From NCBI GenBank assembly GCA_001603665.1, contig LUZN01000005.1:21406-85405 (forward strand): a stretch of 64,000 nt of DNA. The letters run 5' to 3'. Each line of letters opens with the position of its first letter. Positions within the stretch are counted from its first letter, which is position 1. Below, one piece after another: positions 43,436 to 53,300 of the stretch. Position numbers and translations under genes: made by a program. The DNA comes from Bacteroidales bacterium Bact_22 (GTDB taxonomy: Bacteria; Bacteroidota; Bacteroidia; Bacteroidales; F082). The notes beneath the pieces were generated by a model. The model made no database searches, had not been told where the DNA came from, and saw nothing but the letters and a program-made list of their open reading frames with translations.

Positions 43436-45418
43436 ATGCCATCGAAGAAGATTCATAAAGTGCTTATTGCAGGCCGCGGAGAGATTGCGGTGAGGGTGAT
43501 GCGTACGCTCAAGAAGCTGAGTATCAACTCGGTAGCTATCTACGCCGACAACGACGCCGACGCATTGCACCGCCGTATGGCCGACGAGGCACGTCCTCTC
43601 GGAAACGGCGCATTAAAAGATACTTACCTCAATATTCAGAAGATTATCGACGCAGCTTTGGATACCGGAGCCGACGCTATACATCCCGGCTATGGATTTT
43701 TGTCAGAATCTCCAGAACTTGCCGAGGCTTGCGCGAATAACAACATCATCTTCATTGGTCCTGACGCCGCCACCATGCGCCTCATGGGTAACAAAATAGC
43801 TGCCCGCGAGTTTGCGAAATCGCACGGAATACCAGTGACTACTGGCGTTACAGGCACTATGGATGACATAATGCGTCAGGCCGACAAACTTCCGTATCCC
43901 GTGCTGATAAAAGCAGCGGCAGGCGGCGGCGGGAAAGGCATGCACATAGTCAGAAGTAAAGAAGACCTTCGTGATGAACTCGAGAAAGCGTCGCGCGAGG
44001 CGCAGAAATACTTCGGCGACGGCGAGGTTTACGTTGAGAAATATGTCGAGAACCCGCGCCATATCGAAGTGCAGGTGCTTGCCGACCATTATGGCCACGT
44101 GATTCATCTCTACGAACGCGAATGCTCAGTGCAACGTCGTTACCAGAAGATTATCGAAGAATCGCCGTCGCCGACACTCACTCCCGAGAAACGTCAGGCG
44201 ATATGCGAGACTGCTGTAAATCTCTGTAAAGCAGTGGGTTACAAAAACGCTGGCACAGTGGAGTTTTTGGTCGACAAAGACCTCAACTTCTACTTCCTCG
44301 AGATGAACACCCGAATCCAGGTGGAGCATCCTGTCACTGAACAGCGCACCGGCATCGACATCGTTGAGGAGCAGATCCGTATCGCCCGCGGCAAGGAGAT
44401 GGGCTGGACTCAGGACATGATTCAGGACAAGGGTCACGCCATCGAATGCCGTGTGTATGCTGAGGATGCGGAGAATAACTTCCTTCCGGCTGCAGGCGAG
44501 GTGACGCTCTATCATGAGCCACAGATGCGCGGCGTGCGTATCGACAGCAGCATCGACGGTCCATGCACAATCAGCGACAGCTACGACCCGATGATCGCCA
44601 AGCTCATCTGCTTCGGCAAGACCAGAGATGAAGCTATAGAAATTACCCGCAGAGCGTTGAAGGAATATATCGTCCAGACTGAGAAGACGAATATCCCTTA
44701 TCTGCAAAGTATCATTGATAATCAAGACTTTACAAATAATAAAATCGACACTTCCTATTGCGGAAAGCATCAGGAGGAGCTGATTGAGACCATGCGTCAG
44801 GCTCGCCAAAACATCAAGAAAGAAGATGTGGCGGCGATGTTCCTCTTCCACAATTTCAACAACCGTCAGAGCACTGCAAATGTCTGGAACTCAATAGGTT
44901 ACTGGCGTTTCCAGATGTCGCTGAACGTCACGGTGGAAGACCAGTCGATGAAGGTGCAGATCAACCATCTTTCGGGCACTAACCTCGAGTGCGTCATCAA
45001 CGGAAAGCCTTATTCTGTCATGCTTTCGCAAAATGGCGAAGTACAGAAGGTGATCATCAACGGAAGGACTGAACCTGTATTTGTGTCGTGCACGACATAT
45101 CATGATTTTTGCGTGCATTTACGCGGCTTGGACTTCATCTGCCGTCGCGACGACCAGCTCAATGACATGAAAGACTATTCGCATACCGACGTGGCTGGCG
45201 ACGACTTGAAATTTTTCTCGCCAATGCCTGGTAACGTGATGAAAATCAATGTGAAAGAAGGCGACGAGGTACATTATGGCACTATACTTTGCATCGTGGA
45301 GGCTATGAAGATGGAGAATAATATTGTGGCGAAAAGCGATGCTAAGGTCTTGAAAATCAATGTTAAAGAAGGTGAAAAAGTAGATACGAAAACAGTTTTA
45401 ATTGAACTTGGAATATGA
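43436..45418 (+). CDS. mccA: Acyl-CoA carboxylase biotin-carboxylase/biotin-carrier subunit (MccA type)
   Basis: 660 residues. Biotin carboxylase domain in residues 1-450: IAGRGEIAVRV, HPGYGFLSE, AAGGGGKGMHIV (ATP-grasp), EMNTRIQVEHPVTE. A linker domain follows, then a C-terminal biotinyl domain with VEAMKMEN, Lys625 the biotin site. It charges biotin with CO2 and partners MccB. It would normally sit beside mccB and liuC; here about 3.7 kb of other genes, including HicAB and the restriction pair, lie between. Overlaps the next gene by ATGA. Confidence 0.9.
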   Translation: MPSKKIHKVLIAGRGEIAVRVMRTLKKLSINSVAIYADNDADALHRRMADEARPLGNGALKDTYLNIQKIIDAALDTGADAIHPGYGFLSESPELAEACANNNIIFIGPDAATMRLMGNKIAAREFAKSHGIPVTTGVTGTMDDIMRQADKLPYPVLIKAAAGGGGKGMHIVRSKEDLRDELEKASREAQKYFGDGEVYVEKYVENPRHIEVQVLADHYGHVIHLYERECSVQRRYQKIIEESPSPTLTPEKRQAICETAVNLCKAVGYKNAGTVEFLVDKDLNFYFLEMNTRIQVEHPVTEQRTGIDIVEEQIRIARGKEMGWTQDMIQDKGHAIECRVYAEDAENNFLPAAGEVTLYHEPQMRGVRIDSSIDGPCTISDSYDPMIAKLICFGKTRDEAIEITRRALKEYIVQTEKTNIPYLQSIIDNQDFTNNKIDTSYCGKHQEELIETMRQARQNIKKEDVAAMFLFHNFNNRQSTANVWNSIGYWRFQMSLNVTVEDQSMKVQINHLSGTNLECVINGKPYSVMLSQNGEVQKVIINGRTEPVFVSCTTYHDFCVHLRGLDFICRRDDQLNDMKDYSHTDVAGDDLKFFSPMPGNVMKINVKEGDEVHYGTILCIVEAMKMENNIVAKSDAKVLKINVKEGEKVDTKTVLIELGI

Positions 45419-46557
45419 ATTTCGGATTGACTGAAAAACAAATCGAACTGCGCGCTAAAGTTCGCGAATTCGCTGAAAAAGAAGTGAAACCGGTGGCGGC
45501 GTTCAACGACGAGCACGAGAAATTCGACGTCGAGCTGACGAAGAAGATGGGAAAACTTGGACTTCTGGGCATGTGCGTGCCTCAGGAATACGGCGGACAA
45601 GGACTCGACACTTTGTCGTATATCATTGCTGTTGAGGAACTTGCACGTGTCGACGGCTCCACGGCAGCTACCATAGCGGCGGACAACTCGCTGGGTATCG
45701 GCCCTATCAAAGAGTACGGAACCAAAGAACAGAAGGAGAAATATCTCCCGAAACTCTGCAAAGACCATCTCTGGGGCTTCGGTCTCACCGAGGAGACGGC
45801 CGGCAGCGACTCGAGAGGAACAAAATCGACTGCAAAGAAAGTTGATAATCAATGGGTTGTCAACGGAACAAAGATATTCATCACCAACAGCGCCACCCCG
45901 ATGACACTCGGAAGCACTATCCAGGTGATATCCGGCGAGAGCAACGGAAAGCCTGAGTTTACGGCTTTTCTCATCGAAAACAGCACTCCGGGCTACACTC
46001 AGCGCCCGATGGACCGCAAGATGATGTGGCGCGCCTCGAACACTGGTGAGTTGAAGTTCAACAACGTGAAACTCAACGATGAGAACATCCTCGGAAAACC
46101 AGGCGACGGCTCGCATATCATGCTTGCCACTTTAGATGGCGGACGTCTCTCCATCGGCGCTATGGGTCTCGGCTGCGCTCAGGGTGCCTTCGAGATGGCT
46201 CTCGAATATTCGAAACAGCGCGAGCAGTTTGGCAAGCCGGTGTGCAAGTTCCAGGCTGTCAGCTTCATGCTTGCCGAGATGGCGATGAAGATTGAGGCGG
46301 CACGCGAGCTGCTTTACAAGGCCTGTAGAATGAAAGACGCTCATCTGCCTTACGGAAAACAAGCCGCGATGGCGAAACTCTATTGCTCACAGGTCGCTGC
46401 TGAGGTCTGCGACAAAGCCGTCCAGGTGATGGGAGGCCACGGCTTGCTGAAGGATTTCAACATGGAACGCTTCTATCGCGACCAGCGAATCCTGCAAATC
46501 GGCGAGGGCACGAGCGAAATATTGAAACTCGTCATATCAAGATATATTGGGTGTTAA
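45415..46557 (+). CDS. Short/branched-chain acyl-CoA dehydrogenase
   Basis: 380 residues, standard ACAD length. FGLTEETAGSD, the FITNSATP segment and MGGHGLLKDFNMERFYRDQ are family motifs. The catalytic base position gives Glu364 in QIGEGTSEI, and the alternative helix-G site reads LDGGRLS with Gly. So it uses the butyryl/2-methylacyl-type Glu, not the isovaleryl-CoA dehydrogenase arrangement (Glu in LDLER, IGAGTSE at the end). It oxidises acyl-CoA with FAD, probably passing electrons to ETF. Coupled by ATGA to mccA. Confidence 0.9.
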   Translation: MNFGLTEKQIELRAKVREFAEKEVKPVAAFNDEHEKFDVELTKKMGKLGLLGMCVPQEYGGQGLDTLSYIIAVEELARVDGSTAATIAADNSLGIGPIKEYGTKEQKEKYLPKLCKDHLWGFGLTEETAGSDSRGTKSTAKKVDNQWVVNGTKIFITNSATPMTLGSTIQVISGESNGKPEFTAFLIENSTPGYTQRPMDRKMMWRASNTGELKFNNVKLNDENILGKPGDGSHIMLATLDGGRLSIGAMGLGCAQGAFEMALEYSKQREQFGKPVCKFQAVSFMLAEMAMKIEAARELLYKACRMKDAHLPYGKQAAMAKLYCSQVAAEVCDKAVQVMGGHGLLKDFNMERFYRDQRILQIGEGTSEILKLVISRYIGC

Positions 46558-46596
46558 ATTTTAAATTTTGAATATTAAATTTTAAATCATAAAATC
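46558..46596 (+). repeat. Stop-adjacent heptamer array, ATTTTRA type
   Basis: From the dehydrogenase stop to the ptb start: ATTTTAA, ATTTTGA, ATATTAA, ATTTTAA, ATCATAA, AATC. Five exact 7-nt steps fill the entire spacer. Confidence 0.78.
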
Positions 46597-47499
46597 ATGG
46601 AAATTACAAAACTCAATCAAATGTTCGACGTGCTGAAGAGCCGTCCTAAAAAACGTCTCGTAGCAGCTTTTGCTATGGACGACCACACTGTTTGCGCTGT
46701 CAACGACGCTGTCGACAACGGTCTTATCGACGCCACCCTCATCGGTGACCCTGCGCGTATCGCTGAGATCTGCAAGGCAGAAAACATCGACATCAACAAG
46801 TTCCGCATCGTTGAGGAAAAAGACGATGTGAAGGCTGCTGCTTTGGCATGCGACCTCATCAACCGCGGCGAAGGCGACATCCTCATGAAGGGCCTTCTCC
46901 CAACCGATAAATACATGCGCGCCATCCTCAATAAGGAACGCGGTCTCTGCCCACCAAACGTCACTTTGGCACACGTCGCAGTTATCCAGAACCCTAACTA
47001 CCACAAGCTTCTCGTGGCATCTGACTGCGCCATCATCCCGTTGCCAGACCTCAAGCAGAAACAGACAATCTTGAAATATGTCACCACAGTGTCGAAGGCT
47101 CTCGGCGTGAAGACCCCGAAAGTCGCCCTCGTGACAGCTACCGAGCAGATGAGCGCCGGCATTCCGGCATGCGTCGACGCAGCTATCATCTCGAAGATGG
47201 CCGAACGCGGTCAGATTAAGGGTTGCCTCGTCGAAGGTCCTATCTCTCTCGACCTCGCTTGCGACGCTGAGACAGCACAGATCAAAGGTATGAACAGCCC
47301 AGTGGCCGGCGACGCCGACTGCCTCGTGTTCCCTAACCTCGAAGCATCGAACGTGTTCTACAAATGCTGCTCGAAATTCGACAAGTCGGAGATTGGTGCA
47401 ATGCTCATGGGCGCCAAGGTCCCTTGCGTCCTCTCATCACGCGGCGACACCTCGCTCACGAAGTTGTATTCAATCGCTCTTGCAGCTCTGATAGCATAA
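46597..47499 (+). CDS. ptb: Phosphate butyryltransferase
   Basis: 300 residues, right for Ptb. N-terminal VAAFAMDDHTVCAVNDA, the conserved GDILMKGLLPTDKYMRAIL stretch and the LVTATEQMSAGIPACVDA region match the family. It converts butyryl-CoA (or isobutyryl/isovaleryl-CoA) to the acyl phosphate. The kinase gene follows 29 bp later, the classical ptb-buk pair. Confidence 0.93.
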   Translation: MEITKLNQMFDVLKSRPKKRLVAAFAMDDHTVCAVNDAVDNGLIDATLIGDPARIAEICKAENIDINKFRIVEEKDDVKAAALACDLINRGEGDILMKGLLPTDKYMRAILNKERGLCPPNVTLAHVAVIQNPNYHKLLVASDCAIIPLPDLKQKQTILKYVTTVSKALGVKTPKVALVTATEQMSAGIPACVDAAIISKMAERGQIKGCLVEGPISLDLACDAETAQIKGMNSPVAGDADCLVFPNLEASNVFYKCCSKFDKSEIGAMLMGAKVPCVLSSRGDTSLTKLYSIALAALIA

Positions 47500-47528
47500 A
47501 AACTAATAACATAAAAAACTGATACATA

Positions 47529-48602
47529 ATGAGTTATAAACTTTTAATCGTCAATCCAGGCTCGACATCAACGAAGGTCGCCGTGTTCAATGACAAGGAA
47601 CAGGTTTTCAAGAAAAACATCAAACATTCTGTTGAAGACCTCGCCAAATTCGATAAGATTGCTGACCAGTTTTCTTATCGTAAAGAAGTGATTCTCAATG
47701 AGTTGAAAAACGAAGGCGTTGATATCAACGGTCTCAGCGCTGTCGTCGGCCGCGGCGGTCTGCTTCACCCGCTCACATCAGGTGTCTACGAGGTGAACGA
47801 ACCTATGATGCGCGACCTTAAGGCTGCAACATACGGTGAGCACGCCTGCAACCTCGGCGGTCTCATTGCCAACGACATCGCCAAGGAATACGGCGTGAAG
47901 GCATTCATCGCCGACCCTGTCGTCGTCGACGAGATGGAAGACCTGGCACGTTTCTCGGGTCACCCGCTGTTCCCGCGTATCTCTATCTTCCACGCCCTCA
48001 ACCAGAAGATGATCGCTCGTCAGCATGCTGAGGCTGTTGGCAAGAAATACGAAGACCTCAACCTCATCGGTGTGCACCTCGGTGGCGGCATCTCGGTGGC
48101 GGCTCATAAGAAAGGTCGCGTGGTGGATGTCAATAACGCTTTGAACGGCGATGGTCCATTCACACCTGAACGCTCGGGCGCTCTTCCGTCAGGACCATTG
48201 ATGAAAGCCTGCTTCAGCGGCAAATACACCAAGAAAGACGTCGACCTGATGCTTAAGGGACAAGGCGGTTTTGTGGCTTATCTCGGCACCAACGACGCTC
48301 TCGAGGTTGAAAACGCAGTGAAGGCCGGCAACAAGGAATGGGAGAAGGTGTATCGCGCCATGGCATACCAGGTCGCTAAGGAGATAGGCGGTCTCGCAGC
48401 AGCGGCTCTCGACATGAAGGTCGACGGCATCTTCATCACAGGCGGTATGGCCTACGACAAGATCTTCTGCGGCATCGTGACCGAACATGTCGAGAAGATA
48501 GCTCCAGTGTACCGTTATCCTGGTGAAGACGAGATGCTCGCCCTCGCTCTGAACGGCATCATGGTGCTCGACGGCAAGGCTGAAAATAAGAAATACGAAT
48601 AA
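47529..48602 (+). CDS. buk: Butyrate kinase
   Basis: 357 residues of the ASKHA fold: LLIVNPGSTSTKVAVF N-terminal phosphate loop, GRGGLLHPL, IGVHLGGGISVAAH and a C-terminal ITGGMAYDKIF. It transfers phosphate from the acyl phosphate made by Ptb to ADP, giving ATP plus butyrate or a branched acid. It ends the acyl-CoA cluster. Confidence 0.94.
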   Translation: MSYKLLIVNPGSTSTKVAVFNDKEQVFKKNIKHSVEDLAKFDKIADQFSYRKEVILNELKNEGVDINGLSAVVGRGGLLHPLTSGVYEVNEPMMRDLKAATYGEHACNLGGLIANDIAKEYGVKAFIADPVVVDEMEDLARFSGHPLFPRISIFHALNQKMIARQHAEAVGKKYEDLNLIGVHLGGGISVAAHKKGRVVDVNNALNGDGPFTPERSGALPSGPLMKACFSGKYTKKDVDLMLKGQGGFVAYLGTNDALEVENAVKAGNKEWEKVYRAMAYQVAKEIGGLAAAALDMKVDGIFITGGMAYDKIFCGIVTEHVEKIAPVYRYPGEDEMLALALNGIMVLDGKAENKKYE

Positions 48603-48614
48603 TTGTCGTTATAT

Positions 48615-48642
48615 GTAGAGACGCGCCCTGGCACGTCTCTAC
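48615..48642. repeat. GTAGAGACG palindrome after buk
   Basis: GTAGAGACG (48615-48623) and CGTCTCTAC (48634-48642) with a 10-nt loop. Same arms as the mmdB terminator at 13156, but without a strong T-run, so its terminator role is weaker here. Confidence 0.65.
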
Positions 48643-48654
48643 AATTGTATATTT

Positions 48655-50223
48655 ATGCGTCGAATTAAATATTTAATCCTGACAATTTTTGCCTTTATCT
48701 GCTTGACTATCAATGCCCAGCAGAATGGTAAGACGTTTGTCCATATCGTCCATGCCGACCATCAGGTGTATGATGAGACGTTTGGAAAAGACGTGGAGCG
48801 ACTGCTCGGCAACGTGGCACTGCGTCAGGATTCGGCGTATTTTTACAGCGACAGCGCGCATTTCAACGAAAAGACGCGTTATTTCGACGGATATGGCAAC
48901 GTTCATATCGTGGTGAACGACAGCACCGACATCTTTAGCGACAAATGTAAGTATTCGGGCGACATAAAATTCGCAGAATTATTTGACAATGTCATCCTAA
49001 AAGATGATTCTACAGTGTTGAAAACCAATTACATGACCTACGACCGCAACCAGCATCTGGCCATGTATCCGAACCATGGAACGATAACGCGCAACGACAA
49101 GAATCTCGTTTCCCGAAAGGGTTATTATCGCGATGACATCCAGGTGGCATATTTCCGTACGGATGTGGTGGTGACAACGCCGAAAAGCCGAATGATTACT
49201 GACACTTTGGTGTATAAGATCAAAGAGGAAAAAATGTATTTTTACGGTCCGACGACCATCTTTTATGAAGATAATGTCCTTCATGGAAACTACGGCTGGT
49301 ACGACGCAAAAAACGATGTGGCATACCTCGACAGAGGCGCCACTTTGAGCAACAAAGGCTACTCAATCACTTCAGACACAATGTTTTACGATAAAAAAGC
49401 CGACTACGCGAAGGCGATGAGTAACGTTTTTATCGAGGACACTGTCAACAAGGCGATTGTGGAGGGTAATTTTGCGGAGATGTGGAAGAAGCTTGGCAAG
49501 AGCTATGTCACCGACAGCGTGCGAGCCCGCTATTTTGCTGAGCGCGACACGCTATATCTGCATTCCGATACCCTGTTTTTCTTCATGGACACAGCTACGC
49601 AGAAGGCCGAGCGTATGCTGGCATATTACAACGTGCGGTTCTTCAGGAGAGATATTCAAGGGAAATGTGATTCTTTGAATTATTACGTCAGCGACTCGTG
49701 TGCGAAGATGCGCCGCGACCCTATCATCTGGGCCGAAAACAGCCAATTACGCGGCGATTCGATCAATATCGTGATTGCGAATAAGTCGATCGACACGGTG
49801 CTGCTTTATCCGAACGGTTTCATCATCCAGAAGGACACCATCGAGGGCTTCAACCAGATCAAAGGCAAGACGATGATAGCTTATTTCAAGGATAACGAGC
49901 TCGACCATGTTTATGACGACGGCAATGCTGAGACGGTGTACTGGCTGCGTGAGGAGGACGGCTCGATGATTGGCATCAACGTGTCGCAGAGCGTGGCGAT
50001 GGACATCACCATCGAGAAGAATCAGATTGTAAGAATCAAATATTTCAAAAAGACGACCGAGACCTTGTATCCGAAGGAGAAGATGAAGCCCGGCATGGAG
50101 TATTTGAAGGACTTCGAGTGGCTCGACGAGCTGCGTCCGGTCGACCCGAACGACATCTTCCGCAAGGCGAAAAAGACTGAGCCAGACAGCGGAAAAGCCC
50201 GCCGAAGAAGCCGTCGGAAATAA
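48655..50223 (+). CDS. OstA-like (LptA/LptD N-terminal) exported protein
   Basis: 522 residues. Signal peptide ends CLTINA with mature QQNGK. Repeated OstA-type beta segments (LLGNVALRQDSAYFYSDSA, NVILKDDSTVLKTNYMTYD, MSNVFIEDTVNKAIVEGNFAEM) of about 35 residues form the slippery beta-jellyroll used for LPS transport. A basic tail (KARRRSRRK) ends it. It probably works as a periplasmic bridge for lipopolysaccharide, alongside the LptD-like protein encoded at 55710-58250. Confidence 0.82.
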   Translation: MRRIKYLILTIFAFICLTINAQQNGKTFVHIVHADHQVYDETFGKDVERLLGNVALRQDSAYFYSDSAHFNEKTRYFDGYGNVHIVVNDSTDIFSDKCKYSGDIKFAELFDNVILKDDSTVLKTNYMTYDRNQHLAMYPNHGTITRNDKNLVSRKGYYRDDIQVAYFRTDVVVTTPKSRMITDTLVYKIKEEKMYFYGPTTIFYEDNVLHGNYGWYDAKNDVAYLDRGATLSNKGYSITSDTMFYDKKADYAKAMSNVFIEDTVNKAIVEGNFAEMWKKLGKSYVTDSVRARYFAERDTLYLHSDTLFFFMDTATQKAERMLAYYNVRFFRRDIQGKCDSLNYYVSDSCAKMRRDPIIWAENSQLRGDSINIVIANKSIDTVLLYPNGFIIQKDTIEGFNQIKGKTMIAYFKDNELDHVYDDGNAETVYWLREEDGSMIGINVSQSVAMDITIEKNQIVRIKYFKKTTETLYPKEKMKPGMEYLKDFEWLDELRPVDPNDIFRKAKKTEPDSGKARRRSRRK

Positions 50224-50236
50224 TTTTGAAAAATAA

Positions 50237-50269
50237 TTGTCGGGCGTATCAAAAAAAGCTGTAATTTTG
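50237..50269 (+). promoter_or_regulatory. Promoter of tRNA-Ala
   Basis: TTG (50237-50239) and TAATTTTG (50262-50269), 22 nt apart, 16 nt upstream of the tRNA. Confidence 0.6.
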
Positions 50270-50285
50270 CAGCGCAAAAATCAAT

Positions 50286-50358
50286 GGGGTATTAGCTCAG
50301 TTGGTAGAGCGTTTGAATGGCATTCAAAAGGTCAGGAGTTCGATTCTCCTATGCTCCA
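50286..50358 (+). tRNA. tRNA-Ala (anticodon GGC)
   Basis: 73 nt. Acceptor GGGGTAT pairs with ATGCTCC, including the G3-U70 pair that identifies alanine tRNAs; discriminator A, no encoded CCA. Anticodon stem TTTGA/TCAAA with loop ATGGCAT gives GGC. T-arm GGAGTTCGATTCTCC is standard. Confidence 0.97.
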
Positions 50359-50361
50359 CAA

Positions 50362-50393
50362 AAAAAGGTTGCAACGTGCGTTGCAACCTTTTT
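50362..50393. terminator. Terminator between tRNA-Ala and the AsmA-like gene
   Basis: A 15-bp stem, AAAAAGGTTGCAACG against CGTTGCAACCTTTTT with a 2-nt TG centre, usable from both strands. Confidence 0.88.
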
Positions 50394-50395
50394 CA

Positions 50396-53300
50396 TTACT
50401 TTACATTCGCTTTCAGCGAATTCGAAATGATTTTCTTCAGTTCGATTATCTTTTCCTCCTTGTAGTCGCGCTTCTCAGGCACAAATATGTTTCTGTGCTT
50501 GCTTTTCCTGACTTTGAACTTCATGTTGTCGAAGTCGGGTCCCATGATCTCCATGCCAAGTCGGTTGAGGACCGGCGGTTCGAGCACCGAGATGTGGTAG
50601 TCGTAGCTCATGTCGAGGTTATGCCGGCCGTAGAGCATGGCTGAGTATTTGTCGAGCGTGACGGCGAACGGGTAGACGTCGATTTCGTTTTTGAACACCG
50701 TAAACTGCACGCTGAGACTGTCGATTTTGTTTTCGGTAGTGTTTTTAAACAGCAGCAGTTTCTTGATGGTGTTGAATGTCTCGCTGTCGAGCACCACGAG
50801 GTCGGCGCCTTCGATGCTGCAGGCACCTTTGAGGGTTGAATATTTCGGTGTGTAGTCCGATTTCAGGTTTGTCTCGGCTGCGAAGTGGAACTCGGCTTTG
50901 CCGGCAAACTCCTTCAGCATTGGGACGATGGTGTCGAGGTCGGGGATGATGCGTATCATCTCGGCGATGTCGATGTCGAGCAGATGGAAGTCGAAGCCGG
51001 CGTATAAGTGATTCCTTCTCTTCGACTTATACAATGCTGTGAGCTGCATCTTGGCTGCGTCGCTGGTGAAACCCATCTCCTGGAGCACCAGCACGCCGTC
51101 TTTGATGGTGAGGTCGCCGCCCACGTTACGTATCTCCATCTCGCCTGCGAGGGCGTTACGGATGTCGGTATGAAGTATGACTTCCACGCCCATAGGCACC
51201 ATAAACGGGTCGTCTTCCACCGCCGTCGAGTCGGCTGCTGCAGTCGTCTCTTCTTCGGTTCCCATGCCGTTGAAGATGTCCATCAGCTGGTTGACGTCGG
51301 TGTAGTTCGACGTGAAGTTGAACTCGCCGATGAGCAGGTCGCCGTTTTTGAAGTGCTCGTAAAGGTTGGTGAGGTCGCCTTCCAGCTCGAAGTCGGAATT
51401 ACCCAGCGTAATCTGGCTGTTGTCGATATGCAAGCCGGGCTCGCCGTAGGTGAGGTTTATCTCGGGTATTACGACGGTCTCGCTCAGGTCGCTCATCTCG
51501 AACGCCGCGTTGCTGAGTGCGAGGGTTACCGAGGGCTTCCACTGCAGGATGAAGTCTTCCTCTTTCTCGTCGTAGTCGGCGCTGAGGTCGACGGCGAGAG
51601 CCTCGGTGGCGAAATACATCTCATCGCCCATGCCGAAGACCAGCGAGTCGCTGTTGTAGACCGCGGCGTACGAGATGTTGCCGTCGTTGCACGACGGAAG
51701 CATGAAGGCGCTGCCTCCGCCGTAGTTGGAGTGCAGCACCATGTCGTCCATCGTGAAGTCGACACGGCTGAAGGTGAAGTCGGCAATGGCGGCGGTGTTG
51801 TCGTTCTCGTCGAGGACGTTCGACACCTGCGCGTCGATGTTGAAATCCTTGAGTGCTGCGGTCATCATGCCGGTGATGTCGGCGTCGAGGTCAGCGCCTT
51901 TCAGCTTGACCTGAGCGAGGCCGTTATTCATCGTCTTGTTAGGATTCGGCAGCACAAAGTCGACCTTCAGGTCTGATGACTTGATGTTGATGGTGTCAGC
52001 GTATACGATGTCGAGGTTGCGGCATTGCAGATTGCCGTCGAGCTTAGTGTTCATGAGGTCGAGCTCGCTGAGCTGGTCGACAGTGCCTTTCACGTTGACA
52101 TCGGCCTTGACTGCGCCTTTGGCTAGGAGCTCATCAGGAAAAAAAGACTTTACATCATCAAAATAAAGGTCGGTCTTGACGCTGAGGTCGCAATCCATCT
52201 TATCCATAAAGTCGTTGACGGTGCCGTTGGCGGCCACGACGGTGTTGTTCATCTTCAGACTCAACGAACGAAGGTCGAGATTCGATTTCCCGTTAAGGTC
52301 TACATTGGCGTGAAGCGTGGTGTTGAGGTTATGGATAGGATAGGGGAGTTCCTCCGGCATCTCGAAGTAGCCGTCTCTCAGCATCACGTCGGCGTCGATG
52401 ACTGGCATGTGCTCGTCGTCGTAGGTGCCTTCGATGTGCGAGTTGAGTATCAGCTCACCGTTAATCTTGATTCCACTAAGCAACGCATTTCTCAAACGAT
52501 TCGGAATGAGTCGGATTATGTTATTGATAATCATCGCGTTAGTGTGGAAATCCATGTTGAGCGTGATCTCATCTCTGATGATGGCTTCGCCAATGAATTC
52601 AATTTCTATGTCGTTATAGCTGATCTGCGACTTGTCGAATTTGGCATGAATCTCGTTGAGGTCGAACTCAAGCGGTATCTCGAGGTTGATGGAGGCGCTG
52701 TCGACGTATTTCTCGTCGTCCATAAACAGCGTGGTGCCGTTGGCCGTCATGTTGAGGATTCCTTTAATAAACTTGTAGTTGTTGATGTCGCCTTTATACT
52801 TGAAATCGAGGTTGTCGAGGAATGCCGTGATGTTGTCGCTGCCTGTCATGAGGAAGTTGATATCGTCGCTGGCGAGGTTGGCGTCGGCGTTGATGTTGTC
52901 GCCCTCCATCTTGACGATGCCGTTGAAGGCAAAGTCCTTCACCGAGGCGTCCATGGCGGTGCTGTCGTCGGCGATGCTAGCCTTTAAGTCGCTGATATTC
53001 AAGTCGATATCTCCATCGATGATGTCGTCGATGATGCTCGCCTTAGCCAACAGTGACAGTCCGTTGATGGTGGCGACGGTATTCTCGGCTAAGTCGGTGT
53101 AGTTGAGACGTAAGTTGTTGATTTTCACCTTGTCGATATTGATGGCATACGAGCTCTCGGCCTCTTCAACCTCGGGTTCCACCTCTTCCGCCTCACTAGG
53201 TGGCATGATGTCGAGGTTGGTGTTGCCTTCGGTGTCGAAGAAGGCGTTGACGAATCCGCCGTTGAGCATGCAGGTGTTCACGATGATCTCGTCGCCGAAC

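Noticed and set aside
43252-43458. 68-aa ORF between the endonuclease and mccA
   Set aside because: It runs through the structured element, terminator and mccA promoter and overlaps the mccA start; no protein features.
50237-50644. 135-aa ORF across tRNA-Ala
   Set aside because: It overlaps a clearly folded tRNA, its terminator and the AsmA-like gene on the other strand.
51008-51976. 322-aa plus-strand ORF opposite the AsmA-like gene
   Set aside because: Composition (His/Val/Glu-rich) follows from the coding strand's codon use; the AsmA-like frame has a membrane helix and domain pattern.
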